Positions 55,163 through 64,000 of a DNA stretch of 64,000 nucleotides are shown in pieces. The position numbers and the translations under genes were made by a program. Below the pieces are notes generated by a model. It searched no databases, had not been told where the DNA came from, and was given only the letters and a program-made list of their open reading frames with translations. Numbering within the stretch: the stretch's first letter is position 1; every line of letters begins with the position of its first letter. The DNA is taken from NCBI GenBank assembly GCA_903901915.1, contig CAIUSV010000080.1, positions 1-64,000 of the forward strand. Direction: 5' to 3'. The DNA is from an uncultured Rhodospirillaceae bacterium. Its GTDB lineage: Bacteria; Pseudomonadota; Alphaproteobacteria; Rhodospirillales; Magnetospirillaceae.

Positions 55163-55732
55163 TCACCGGATCAGATAGACGATGGGATAAAGCAATACCC
55201 AGATCAGATCGACCATGTGCCAGAAGGCCGCGCCGGTCTCGGCATTCTCCAGGGACGGCTTCCAGGCGACCACCGCCAGGATGACGAGGCCCAGGATGAC
55301 GTGCGCGGCGTGGAAGCCGGTCATCAGGTAGAAGAGGGTGAAGAAGGTGTCGGTGTCGATGCCGATGCCCTGCGATGCCTTGCCGGCATATTCCGCCAGC
55401 TTGACCCCAAGGAAGCCGACTCCCAGCAGCCCCGCGCCCGCCAGCCATCGGCGGCAGCGCCGCGTGTCGCCTGCCGCGCAGGCCGATACCGCCAGCGCCG
55501 CTGCCAGGCCGCTGGTCAGCAGCAGCATGGTGTTGACGCCGCCGGCCAGCCGGTCAAGCTTGGCCTGCCCGGCCAGGAACATCGCCGGATGCAGCACCCG
55601 GCTGACCGAGAAGGCGACGAAGAAGGCTCCGAACACCACCAGTTCGCTCAGGATCAGCACCCACATCAGCGGGTTGCCGGGCAGATGGTCAAGCGCGCCC
55701 CAGCCGCCATGCGCCTCGGAATGGTCGGTCAT
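55163..55732 (-). CDS. norE: NO reductase-associated protein NorE (cytochrome oxidase subunit III family)
   Basis: 189 residues with five predicted membrane helices and the subunit III pattern (WVLILSELVVFGAFFVAF, TGFHAAHVILGL, GAAFWHMVDLIWVLLYPIVYL). NorE supports NO reductase assembly or activity. The ATG overlaps the norD stop. Confidence 0.92.
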   Translation of the reverse strand: MTDHSEAHGGWGALDHLPGNPLMWVLILSELVVFGAFFVAFSVSRVLHPAMFLAGQAKLDRLAGGVNTMLLLTSGLAAALAVSACAAGDTRRCRRWLAGAGLLGVGFLGVKLAEYAGKASQGIGIDTDTFFTLFYLMTGFHAAHVILGLVILAVVAWKPSLENAETGAAFWHMVDLIWVLLYPIVYLIR

Positions 55733-57621
55733 GCCGCCAACTGCCGGTAGATCCTGGGCAGCGCCGCCGACAGATGGGCGAGGTGGCCGACCAGGGCGTA
55801 ATGCCCGCGTCCGAACAGGTGGGGGAAATAGGCGTGGGCCTTGCGGTCAACGGTGATGCCGAACACGGCAAGGCCTTTTGCGCGGGCTTCCAGCACCGCC
55901 TTGCGGGTGTCCTCGACGCCGTAGCGGCCTTCGTAATGGTCCACGTCGTTGGGCTTGCCGTCGGTCAGCACCAGCAGCAACCGGTGACGCTCGGGGCGAT
56001 CCTCCAGCCGGGTGACGGCGTAGCGCAGCGCCGCGCCGATCCGGGTGTAATAGCCGGGGCGGACGGCGCCGATGCGCCGCATGGTCCGTTCGCCGAACGG
56101 ATCGTCGAAATCCTTGACCATGTCGATCTTGACCCAGTCGCGCTTGCGGGAGGTGAAGGTCGCCACCGCGAAAGGATCGCCGCAAGCGGCAAGGCCATGG
56201 CAGAACACCGCCAAGGCTTCCTTTTCCACGTCGAGGACGCGGCGGTTTTCGATCCAGGCGTCGGTGGACAGCGAGGCGTCCACCAGCACCATCACCGCCA
56301 GATCACGTTCCTGCGGGCGGTGCTGCAGCCACACCCGGTCCGAGCCGTTGCCGCTGGCCCGGAGGTCGCAGCGGGTGCGGACCAGCGCATCGGTGTCCAG
56401 TTCCGCTCCGTCCTGCTGGGCGCGCAACAGCATCGGCCGGGTGCGCAAGGCCTCGAACTGTCGCTTGACCGCGCGGATACGTCGCTTGGCGTTGTCGTCG
56501 GGCACCCAGTCCTCGCCCTCTTCGGCGGCGGGTCCAACCAGGAGCGAGCAATGGTCGCGATGGTAGATGCCGGCGCGGTAATCCCATTCCGGCAACACGA
56601 CAGAGCCGGTCAGGCCGCCTAAATCCATGGCGCCCGGCGGCAGGTCCAGATCGAATTTCAGTTTGGTGGCCGCGCGGCGCGAGTGCGGCGATAAGGTGAT
56701 GGTGTCCAGGTCGTCGGCGGCCTTCTTGGCTTCCTCCTCGTCGGTGTCGTCGGCGCCGCGATTGACGTTGACCATGTCGGCCATGGACAGGATCTTCTCG
56801 AAGCGATTGAGGATCAGCGGGTCCTTGCGGTCGGCGTTGTCCTGGCTGCGCCGTTCGGCCTTGCGGCGGGCCTGTTCTTCCGACTGGTCGTTCCCGCCGC
56901 CCCGTTCGGGTTCGGCGTCTTCGGGGGGAAGGGCGCCGACGGCGCCGGGCAGCGCCTCGCCCCACAGCGGCACCGGCAGGAACGGGCGGTAATCGCGGGG
57001 CGCATGGGTGGGCAGATCGCGCGGGGGGGTGTCGGGGTCGTTCAACAAAGCCATCACCGCCGTCTCGATCCCGGCCTCGGTGCGGGAAAGGCGACGGACC
57101 GGGCGCGCGGCCATCACCGCCTCGCACAGCCTGCGGTGGGTCTGGCCCAATCCTGGAAACAGGCGGCGGACGCGCAAGGTGACGTGCCGGGCCAGGGCCA
57201 GCCGGGCGAGGTCGGTTTGCAACGGATCGCCGGCGGGCAGGGGGGTGGCGTCCACCACCGAGAAATAGGCGGCCAGCCAGAAATAGAGGTCGCGATTGAG
57301 GCTCTCGATGGGAAACAGGGCGATGGCCGGCGGCAGCGACAGGCTGGATTGGTCGCGGCTGGCGGTCACCAGCCGCTCGGCATCCATGCCGATACGCTGC
57401 CTGAGGCTCAGCCGGTGGCCGGAGCCGCGCGCCGCCGCCGCGACGATCCGCAATCCCCGGTCGCCGCCGAGGCCGCGGAAGAATACCGCCAGCCGCGAAC
57501 GCACCTCCTCCAGGTTGACCTGAGCGTCGGGATGGCTTGGCCAACTGGCCTTTTCCCCCACCCAGCGATGCCAGATCTCGCCGACCCGTTCCTCCAGTTC
57601 CAGGGCGGACAGCAGGCTCAT
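55729..57621 (-). CDS. norD: NO reductase activation protein NorD (von Willebrand A domain)
   Basis: 630 residues. A long N-terminal region leads, after an acidic linker (about 230-310), to a C-terminal vWA domain with metal site DASLST and TDGKPND. With NorQ it forms a MoxR-type ATPase-vWA pair that inserts the non-heme iron into NorB. Coupled by ATGA overlap to both norQ and norE. Confidence 0.94.
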   Translation of the reverse strand: MSLLSALELEERVGEIWHRWVGEKASWPSHPDAQVNLEEVRSRLAVFFRGLGGDRGLRIVAAAARGSGHRLSLRQRIGMDAERLVTASRDQSSLSLPPAIALFPIESLNRDLYFWLAAYFSVVDATPLPAGDPLQTDLARLALARHVTLRVRRLFPGLGQTHRRLCEAVMAARPVRRLSRTEAGIETAVMALLNDPDTPPRDLPTHAPRDYRPFLPVPLWGEALPGAVGALPPEDAEPERGGGNDQSEEQARRKAERRSQDNADRKDPLILNRFEKILSMADMVNVNRGADDTDEEEAKKAADDLDTITLSPHSRRAATKLKFDLDLPPGAMDLGGLTGSVVLPEWDYRAGIYHRDHCSLLVGPAAEEGEDWVPDDNAKRRIRAVKRQFEALRTRPMLLRAQQDGAELDTDALVRTRCDLRASGNGSDRVWLQHRPQERDLAVMVLVDASLSTDAWIENRRVLDVEKEALAVFCHGLAACGDPFAVATFTSRKRDWVKIDMVKDFDDPFGERTMRRIGAVRPGYYTRIGAALRYAVTRLEDRPERHRLLLVLTDGKPNDVDHYEGRYGVEDTRKAVLEARAKGLAVFGITVDRKAHAYFPHLFGRGHYALVGHLAHLSAALPRIYRQLAA

Positions 57622-58400
57622 CCGAAGATGGCCTTGCTGACGTCTTCCAGACCGGCCTTGACCTCGGGGTCATCGGACAGTGGTTCGATCATCGTCACCT
57701 GGACGGCCTCGCGAATGCCGAGCCCGGCCTGGATCAGGGTGGCGCAGTAGACCAGCAGGCGGGTGGAAACCCCTTCCTCCAGGTCCTGCCCCTTCAGTGC
57801 CCGCAGCCGCTGGGCCAGCAGGATCAGCGGTTGGACGCGGGCTTCGTCCAGTCCGGACTCCTCGGCGACGACGCGGCGCTCCAGCTCGGGGGCGGGGAAA
57901 TCGAATTCGATGGCGACGAAGCGCTGGCGCGTCGAGGGCTTCAACTGCTTCAGAACGTTCTGGTAGCCGGGGTTGTACGACGCCACCAGCATGAATTGGG
58001 CGGGAGCCTCCAGCATCTCGCCGGTACGTTCCAGCGGCAGGATGCGGCGGTCGTCGGTGAGAGGGTGCAGCACCACGGTGACGTCCTTGCGCGCCTCCAC
58101 CACCTCGTCGAGATAGCAGATGCCGCCGGTGCGCACGGCGCGGGTCAGCGGTCCGTCCGACCAAACCGTGTCGCCGCCCTTCAGCAGGTAGCGGCCGGTC
58201 AGGTCGGCGGCGGTCAGGTCATCATGGCAGGAAACGGTGAACAGGGATCTTTGCAGCCTGGCCGCCATGTGGGCGACGAATCGGGTCTTGCCGCAGCCGG
58301 TCGGCCCCTTGAGCAGCAGCGGCAGGCGATGGGTCCAGGCCAGCTCGAACAGGGCGCACTCGTTGCCCTGGGGCAGGTAGAAAGGCAATTGAACGGACAT
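57618..58400 (-). CDS. norQ: NO reductase activation ATPase NorQ (MoxR family)
   Basis: 260 residues. Walker A GPTGCGKT at 32-39, Walker B ICYLDEVVEA and sensor 1 VASYNPGY identify a MoxR-type AAA+ ATPase. Partner of NorD. Start ATG 58400 (MSVQLPFYLPQGNE) is the family start; a longer frame upstream lies in the norB-norQ gap of 58 bp. Confidence 0.95.
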   Translation of the reverse strand: MSVQLPFYLPQGNECALFELAWTHRLPLLLKGPTGCGKTRFVAHMAARLQRSLFTVSCHDDLTAADLTGRYLLKGGDTVWSDGPLTRAVRTGGICYLDEVVEARKDVTVVLHPLTDDRRILPLERTGEMLEAPAQFMLVASYNPGYQNVLKQLKPSTRQRFVAIEFDFPAPELERRVVAEESGLDEARVQPLILLAQRLRALKGQDLEEGVSTRLLVYCATLIQAGLGIREAVQVTMIEPLSDDPEVKAGLEDVSKAIFG

Positions 58401-58458
58401 GGGAAACTCCGGGAAATGGGGGCGGCCGCGACGGCGACCGCCCCGTTTCACCTGGCGA

Positions 58459-59808
<1,350 letters not shown>

Positions 59809-59818
59809 CTACTCCTTC

Positions 59819-60268
59819 TTAGCCGGAGACTTTTGGCGGCCAGTTCTGGGTGTTTATCTCGCTGGTCCACTTGAAGAAATCGACCAGGGAGTCCAGTTCG
59901 GCATCGGAAATGTCGAAATGCGGCATCTGGCGCCGGCCTTCGACGCCGGTGGGCTGGCTCTTGATCCACAGCTTGATCCCTTCGCGGGCGGTGGCGGCAT
60001 CCTCGCGCCCGCCATAGCGGACCCAGACATTGCCCAGTTCCGGTGCGTAGTAGGCGCCTTCGCCCAAGATGGTATGGCAGTCGATGCAGGCGTGGCGTTC
60101 CCACACCTTCTTGCCGGCGGCGACCGACGGGGTCACCGGATGGGTCTCGCTCATCGCATTGACGGTTGAAACGCTGTGCGCTACCAGGCCGGCAAATACG
60201 ATGAAGAAAAACGCGGTGCCACCGTAGAATATGTTTCTTGCCGCGGATTTAGTTAGTATTTCAGACAT
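59819..60268 (-). CDS. norC: NO reductase cytochrome c subunit NorC
   Basis: 149 residues. A single N-terminal membrane helix (IFYGGTAFFFIVFAGLVAHS) is followed by a periplasmic cytochrome c with CIDCH (61-65) and a likely axial Met in RQMPHFDIS. It passes electrons from soluble cytochrome to NorB. GGAGGGG precedes ATG 60268. First gene of the nor operon. Confidence 0.96.
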   Translation of the reverse strand: MSEILTKSAARNIFYGGTAFFFIVFAGLVAHSVSTVNAMSETHPVTPSVAAGKKVWERHACIDCHTILGEGAYYAPELGNVWVRYGGREDAATAREGIKLWIKSQPTGVEGRRQMPHFDISDAELDSLVDFFKWTSEINTQNWPPKVSG

Positions 60269-60395
60269 TGCGCCCCTCCATAATCATGTACATCAAGGTC
60301 TCATTCAAAGCGCGTTGGAGTTCTCGTCGTGTCGGCAGGTGCCACTTTTCGGCAGTCCGCCCCCGCGGCGCGCAGGCCGCTTCACTTGGCTGGCG

Positions 60396-60437
60396 AAGCT
60401 AGGGGGAAGCGCCGGCCCCAACCTTGACGTTGGACAA
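60396..60437 (-). promoter_or_regulatory. Candidate norC promoter with FNR/NnrR-type box at -41.5
   Basis: TTGACGTTGGACAA at 60424-60437 (half-sites TTGAC and GACAA, extended by CCTTG/CAAGG) is centred 32 bp from the centre of a TAGCTT -10 element (60401-60396, minus strand). That is class II CRP/FNR spacing. Predicted start near 60389, leader about 120 nt. Regulator could be FNR, NnrR or Dnr type. Confidence 0.55.
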
Positions 60438-60460
60438 GGCAGGGGCGGCGGGCGGTGGTC

Positions 60461-60474
60461 TTGACCGCAGTCAA
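60461..60474. promoter_or_regulatory. Perfect FNR/NnrR-type palindrome upstream of regB
   Basis: TTGAC-CGCA-GTCAA at 60461-60474 is a perfect inverted repeat of the CRP/FNR-family half-site. It lies 34 bp before the regB ATG and 37 bp (centre to centre) from the other box, so it may control regB, norC or both. Confidence 0.6.
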
Positions 60475-60508
60475 TCCACGCCTCTGGCATTGCACCGATG
60501 ATGGCGCC

Positions 60509-61786
60509 ATGAGCATTCCGACCGCCCCATTGGAAGCCCGGCTTTCAACCCTTGTCATGATCCGCTGGCTGGCCGTCGGTGGTCAGGCGCTGACCATTGG
60601 CGTCGTCCATGTCGCCGTGGCCGAATTGGCGTTGCTTCCGGTGATGGCGACGGTGGCGGTGTCGGCCCTGTTGAATGCCGGTTTGACCGTGGCCCCCGGC
60701 CTGCACCGCCGGCTGGAAGAGCATCGCGCCGCCCGCCATCTGGCCTTCGACATTGTCCAACTGGCGGTGCTGATCGGGCTGACCGGCGGATTATCCAACC
60801 CGTTCTCGCTGTTCATCCTGGCCCCGGTCACCGTCGCCGCCGCCACCTTGCCGATGCGGCGGACGGTCTGGCTGGCGGTATTGGCGGTGGTGGCGGTGTC
60901 GGCGCTGGCCCGGTGGCATCAGCCCCTGCCCTGGCCGCCGCCGGGTCTGCTGATCCCGGTGCTGTATGTCTTCGGTATGTGGATGGCGCTGGTGCTGGGG
61001 GTGGCCTCGGTGGCGTTCTTCACTTGGCGCATGGCCGAGGAGGGGCGCCGCATCGCCTCGGCCTATTCGGAAAGCCGCCTGGCTCTGGCGCAGGAACAGC
61101 GGGTGGCCGAAGTCGGTGCCCTGGCGGCGGCGGTGGCGCACGAACTGAACACGCCGCTGGCGACGGTGTGCCTGCTGGCGCGCGAGGTGGCGGCGGAGAT
61201 GAACCCCGACGACCCGCTGCGCGCCGACATGGAGACGCTGATCGGCCAGACCCAGCGGTGCCGTGATACCCTGGCGCGGCTCACCTTGCATCGGCCGCGT
61301 GCCGAGGCGGTGGAGGCCGAGCGGGTTCCCTTTCCCTTCCTGGTCGAGATGGCCGCCGCCGTTCATGTCGAGGAGGCGCGGGTGCCGGTGGCGTTCGACC
61401 ATCGCGCCGCCGATTTCACTCCGGCGCCATGGATGGAACACAGCCCGGAGATCCTTCACGGCCTGGGCAATTTCATCCAGAACGCCATCCAATTCGCCGG
61501 CAGCCGGGTCGAGGTGGAAACCAGTTGGGACGATCGGCGCATGGGTGTGCGTATCGCCGACGACGGCGGCGGATTTCCCGAACACCTGCTTTCCCGCCTG
61601 GGGGAACCCTATCTGTCGGGTCGATCCCAGGCCATCGACAGTCATCTGGGCCTGGGGGTGTTCATCGCCGTGACCTTGCTGGCCCGTACCGGGGCGAAGG
61701 TGGAGTTCGCCAACGCCGCCCATGGCGGTGCCGAGATCCGTGTCAGTTGGAGACGAAGCGATGGCGCACACGCTGTTGGTGGTTGA
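60509..61786 (+). CDS. regB: Redox-sensing histidine kinase RegB (PrrB/ActS)
   Basis: 425 residues. Six predicted membrane helices fill residues 15-175 and include the quinone-sensing G-G-x-x-N-P-F motif (93-99). The H-box is AHELNTPLATV with phospho-acceptor His211. A conserved redox Cys251 (QRCRDTL) corresponds to RegB Cys265. ATPase motifs GNFIQNAI and DDGGGFPE follow. RegB phosphorylates RegA under reducing conditions and controls respiration, photosynthesis and nitrogen genes in relatives. ATG 60509; its end overlaps regA by 26 bp. Confidence 0.93.
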   Translation: MSIPTAPLEARLSTLVMIRWLAVGGQALTIGVVHVAVAELALLPVMATVAVSALLNAGLTVAPGLHRRLEEHRAARHLAFDIVQLAVLIGLTGGLSNPFSLFILAPVTVAAATLPMRRTVWLAVLAVVAVSALARWHQPLPWPPPGLLIPVLYVFGMWMALVLGVASVAFFTWRMAEEGRRIASAYSESRLALAQEQRVAEVGALAAAVAHELNTPLATVCLLAREVAAEMNPDDPLRADMETLIGQTQRCRDTLARLTLHRPRAEAVEAERVPFPFLVEMAAAVHVEEARVPVAFDHRAADFTPAPWMEHSPEILHGLGNFIQNAIQFAGSRVEVETSWDDRRMGVRIADDGGGFPEHLLSRLGEPYLSGRSQAIDSHLGLGVFIAVTLLARTGAKVEFANAAHGGAEIRVSWRRSDGAHAVGG

Positions 61787-62285
61787 TGACGACGAGCCGT
61801 TCCGTCTCAGTCTGTCGCGCGCCATGGAGCGGCGGGGATTCCGGGTGCTGCCCGCCGCCTCGATTTCCGAGGCGGTCGCCATCGCCGACGCCAAGGCCCC
61901 CACCCATGCGGTGATCGATCTCCGGCTCGACGACGGCAACGGCATGGATCTGGTGGATCTGCTGCGCCAGATCGTTCCCGGCATCCGCCTAGTGATGCTG
62001 ACCGGCTACGGCAACATCGCCTCGGCGGTGTCGGCCATCAAGGCCGGGGCGGTGGACTATCTGCCCAAGCCGGTAGAGGCCGACCGCCTGAGCGCCGTGC
62101 TGATCGGCACGGCGGTGGAGACCGCCGCGCCGCCGGAAGATCCGATGACACCGGAACGGGTTCGCTGGGAACATATCCAGCGGGTGTTGGAGGAGAACGG
62201 CCAGAACGTCAGCGAAACCGCCCGCCGCCTCAAGATGCACCGCCGGACGTTGCAGCGCATCTTGAACAAGCACGCCCCGGATTAG
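61761..62285 (+). CDS. regA: Response regulator RegA (PrrA/ActR)
   Basis: 174 residues. The receiver domain has the acidic pocket DDD and phospho-acceptor Asp53 (VIDLRL), Thr and Lys in MLTGYG and YLPKP. A short linker (PPEDP) leads to the Fis-type HTH (SETARRLKMHRRTLQRIL). The DNA-binding helix is the conserved RegA one. ATG lies inside the regB end, so the pair is coupled. Its TAG overlaps the convergent narI stop by 3 bp. Confidence 0.94.
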   Translation: MAHTLLVVDDDEPFRLSLSRAMERRGFRVLPAASISEAVAIADAKAPTHAVIDLRLDDGNGMDLVDLLRQIVPGIRLVMLTGYGNIASAVSAIKAGAVDYLPKPVEADRLSAVLIGTAVETAAPPEDPMTPERVRWEHIQRVLEENGQNVSETARRLKMHRRTLQRILNKHAPD

Positions 62286-62971
62286 GCGGCTTTCCTTTTG
62301 GCCCGAACCACCTGATACGCCCGGCCAAGATAGGCGACGGGCACGCTCCAGATGTGGACGAGACGGGTGAACGGGAAGACCAGCAGAACGGTCAGCCCGA
62401 AGAAAATGTGGACCTTGAAAACGGCGTCCACCGCAGCCAGCAGTCCGGGCTGCGGTCGAAGGGTGACGATGCCCAGCGCCCACTCGGCCAGCGCCACCAT
62501 CACCGAGGCGTCACCATGGCCGGCATGGCCGGCCGACACCGGAACCGTGGACAGGCCGAGCACCAGGGTGGCCACCAGCCACGTCAGAATGGGCAGGTCG
62601 CTGCGGCGGCTGGCGGCGCGGACGCGGCGGTTGCCGGTGCGGCGCAACCACAGCATCACTCCGCCCAGCAACGCCATCCCGCCGAACACCGACCCGGCGA
62701 TGATCGCCGCCCACTGATGGGCGATGTCGCTGATTCCAAGCCCCTGGAATACCGAGTGGGGGGTCAGCAGGCCGACGGCATGGCCGCCAAGAACCGCAAG
62801 CACGCCGACATGGAAAAGGTTGCTGGCGACGCGCATGCCGGCGTTGGACAGCAGTTGGCTGGAATCGGCCTTCCAGGTGTACTGCTCGCTGTCGAACCGT
62901 ACCCACGAGCCCACGGCGAAGACGGTGAGCGCGATATACGGATAGGCTCCGAAAAGGAAGTTTTCCAACAT
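62282..62971 (-). CDS. narI: Respiratory nitrate reductase gamma subunit NarI
   Basis: 229 residues with five membrane helices and the two-heme histidines (NLFHVGVLAVLGGHAVGLL and KVHIFFGLTVLLVFPFTRLVHIWSVP). It takes electrons from quinol to the NarH cluster. ATG 62971 (MLENFLFGAYPYIALTVF) is the family start. 14 bp after narJ. Confidence 0.94.
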   Translation of the reverse strand: MLENFLFGAYPYIALTVFAVGSWVRFDSEQYTWKADSSQLLSNAGMRVASNLFHVGVLAVLGGHAVGLLTPHSVFQGLGISDIAHQWAAIIAGSVFGGMALLGGVMLWLRRTGNRRVRAASRRSDLPILTWLVATLVLGLSTVPVSAGHAGHGDASVMVALAEWALGIVTLRPQPGLLAAVDAVFKVHIFFGLTVLLVFPFTRLVHIWSVPVAYLGRAYQVVRAKRKAA

Positions 62972-62985
62972 GTCTCGCGTCTCCT

Positions 62986-63561
62986 TTATTGGATTTCGCC
63001 ACCGCAAGGCGCCACGCAGGCGGCGGGCTCGCCGGCCCCGACCTCTCCGCAAACCAGCGGCGCGGCGTCGCCGCACAGCGAGACCACGACGTGCAGCAGG
63101 TTGGCCCACGGACTGCCGGACCGTTCCAGATTGGCGGTCAGCACCTCCAGCACCTTGCCGGCATCGGCCAGGAAGCGACAGGCCTCGGCGGCGGGGATCT
63201 GATCGGTGAACTCCAGGATCAGCGGCAGGTAGTCGGGCAACTCGTTGGTGCCGATCTCCAGACCGTGGCGGCGATACAGTTCGCTCAGGTCGATCAGCGC
63301 CGGCCCCCGCGCCTTGTCCTCGCCGAAGACATGGTGGGTCAGATGCAGGGAATGTTCCGGCGTCTGGTCGAAGGTCTGGACGTATTCCGCCTGGAGGTCG
63401 ATCAGGTCGATGCTGCCGGCATAGGACAGGAAGGCATCGATGCGTTTCAGTCCGGCGTCGTCCAGATCGGCGGCGGCGCGGCGGCGGATCTCGAAGTGAT
63501 GCCGGCGCATCTCCTCGGTGGGGTATTCCAGCAGGATCGACAGGATCTTATGGATGCTCAT
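62986..63561 (-). CDS. narJ: Nitrate reductase assembly chaperone NarJ
   Basis: 191 residues. YPTEEMRR and LTHHVFGEDKARGPALIDL fit the NarJ/TorD chaperone family, as does the NELPDYLPLILEF segment. It holds the NarGH complex until molybdenum cofactor and clusters are in. 12 bp after narH. Confidence 0.93.
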   Translation of the reverse strand: MSIHKILSILLEYPTEEMRRHHFEIRRRAAADLDDAGLKRIDAFLSYAGSIDLIDLQAEYVQTFDQTPEHSLHLTHHVFGEDKARGPALIDLSELYRRHGLEIGTNELPDYLPLILEFTDQIPAAEACRFLADAGKVLEVLTANLERSGSPWANLLHVVVSLCGDAAPLVCGEVGAGEPAACVAPCGGEIQ

Positions 63562-63573
63562 TGCCCGCCTCCT

Positions 63574-64000
63574 TCACTCGGCCTTGCAGGGATGGGTCTC
63601 GTCCTCGACGCCTTCGGCGCGACGGTCGGGAAACAGCGCGAACGGGCTGATGCCGGTGGACGAGTCGTTGCCGAAGGTGAAGCCGTTCTGGCCTTGGAAG
63701 GCGTGGAACTGCTCCATGTCCAGCCCCGCCTGACTGGTCGGCACCACGAAGCGGTCCTCGTGGTTGGCGATGGCCAGCAGATGGTACATGTCCTGCGCTT
63801 CCTGCTCGGTCATGCCCACGGCGGTCAAGGCCCGGGTGTCGGCCTTGCCGTCGACGTGGATCGAACGCTGGTACGAGCGCATGGCGATCATCCGGTTCAG
63901 CGCCGCCATCACCGGCTTCTTGTCGCCGGCGGTCAGCAGGTTGGCCAGGTATTGCAGCGGCATGCGCAAGGTCTCGGCCAGCGGCAGCACCCCGTCGGGG
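63574..64000 (-). CDS. narH: Nitrate reductase beta subunit NarH, C-terminal part (partial)
   Basis: The frame is open from the right edge to a stop at 63574 and gives the last ~141 residues of NarH, including VLPLAETLRMPLQYLANLLTAGD and the MRSYQRSIHVDG region. The cluster-binding cysteines lie upstream outside the window. NarH transfers electrons from NarI to NarG. narG should follow further right. Confidence 0.9.
   Translation of the reverse strand, partial: PDGVLPLAETLRMPLQYLANLLTAGDKKPVMAALNRMIAMRSYQRSIHVDGKADTRALTAVGMTEQEAQDMYHLLAIANHEDRFVVPTSQAGLDMEQFHAFQGQNGFTFGNDSSTGISPFALFPDRRAEGVEDETHPCKAE

Noticed and set aside
60282-60296. Third FNR-like site (TTGATGTACATGATT on the minus strand) next to norC
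   Set aside because: Only the left half-site fits, and it lies 14 bp from the norC ATG, too close to act as an activator site for that gene.

Overview
The window is GC-rich chromosomal DNA from an alphaproteobacterium. It most resembles a Magnetospirillum/Phaeospirillum-type member of the Rhodospirillales. That placement is inferred from gene content: chemoreceptors ending in hemerythrin, RegB/RegA beside nor and nar genes, a DUF1465/RcdA protein, a cysE-isc cluster in alphaproteobacterial order, and an LdtR-like regulator. No magnetosome, phage or CRISPR locus is present. Genes are tightly packed, with many ATGA/GTGA start-stop overlaps.

Layout. 1-183: tail of an IS481-like transposase running off the left edge. 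295-5339: two tandem paralogous chemoreceptors (HBM sensor, HAMP, signalling domain, hemerythrin). 5413-11839: cytochrome c, HrpB helicase, a Cache-PAS histidine kinase and a dihydroorotase. 11836-16184: an orphan nucleotidyltransferase whose 3' end is built from a palindromic repeat, then asparagine synthase and two glycosyltransferases in one overlapping operon. 16279-19782: YgfZ, a VapBC-like toxin-antitoxin pair, PurB and an LdtR-like regulator. 19890-23467: two convergent ParA-like ATPases, each ending in a predicted membrane helix, then RimO. 23566-29869: a small unknown gene beside an AT-rich stretch, RcdA, a membrane adenylate cyclase, L31, CyaY, TyrS, AnmK and a small secreted protein.

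30606-40458 is the iron-sulfur region: cysE, iscR, an extra cysteine desulfurase, iscS, iscU, iscA, hscB, hscA, fdx, iscX, a DUF599 membrane protein, mnmA and tRNA-Met. CysE makes the cysteine precursor, IscS extracts its sulfur, IscU is the scaffold, HscA/HscB transfer clusters, and MnmA uses IscS-derived sulfur on tRNA.

40586-46358 holds a glycosyltransferase, prfB, a Tim44-like protein, a glutathione-transferase-like oxidoreductase, a hemerythrin protein with a large unknown C-terminal domain, and a Pro/Tyr repeat protein. 46487-52911 is a six-gene operon of exported proteins: trypsin-like protease with TPRs, DUF4384-like protein, TPR lipoprotein, LPP20-like lipoprotein, small secreted protein, and caspase-like protease. 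It is the best candidate here for an undescribed system. 53051-64000 is a low-oxygen nitrogen-oxide region: bacteriohemerythrin, norCBQDEF, regB-regA, and the narHJI end of a nitrate reductase operon. Two FNR/NnrR-like palindromes lie between norC and regB.
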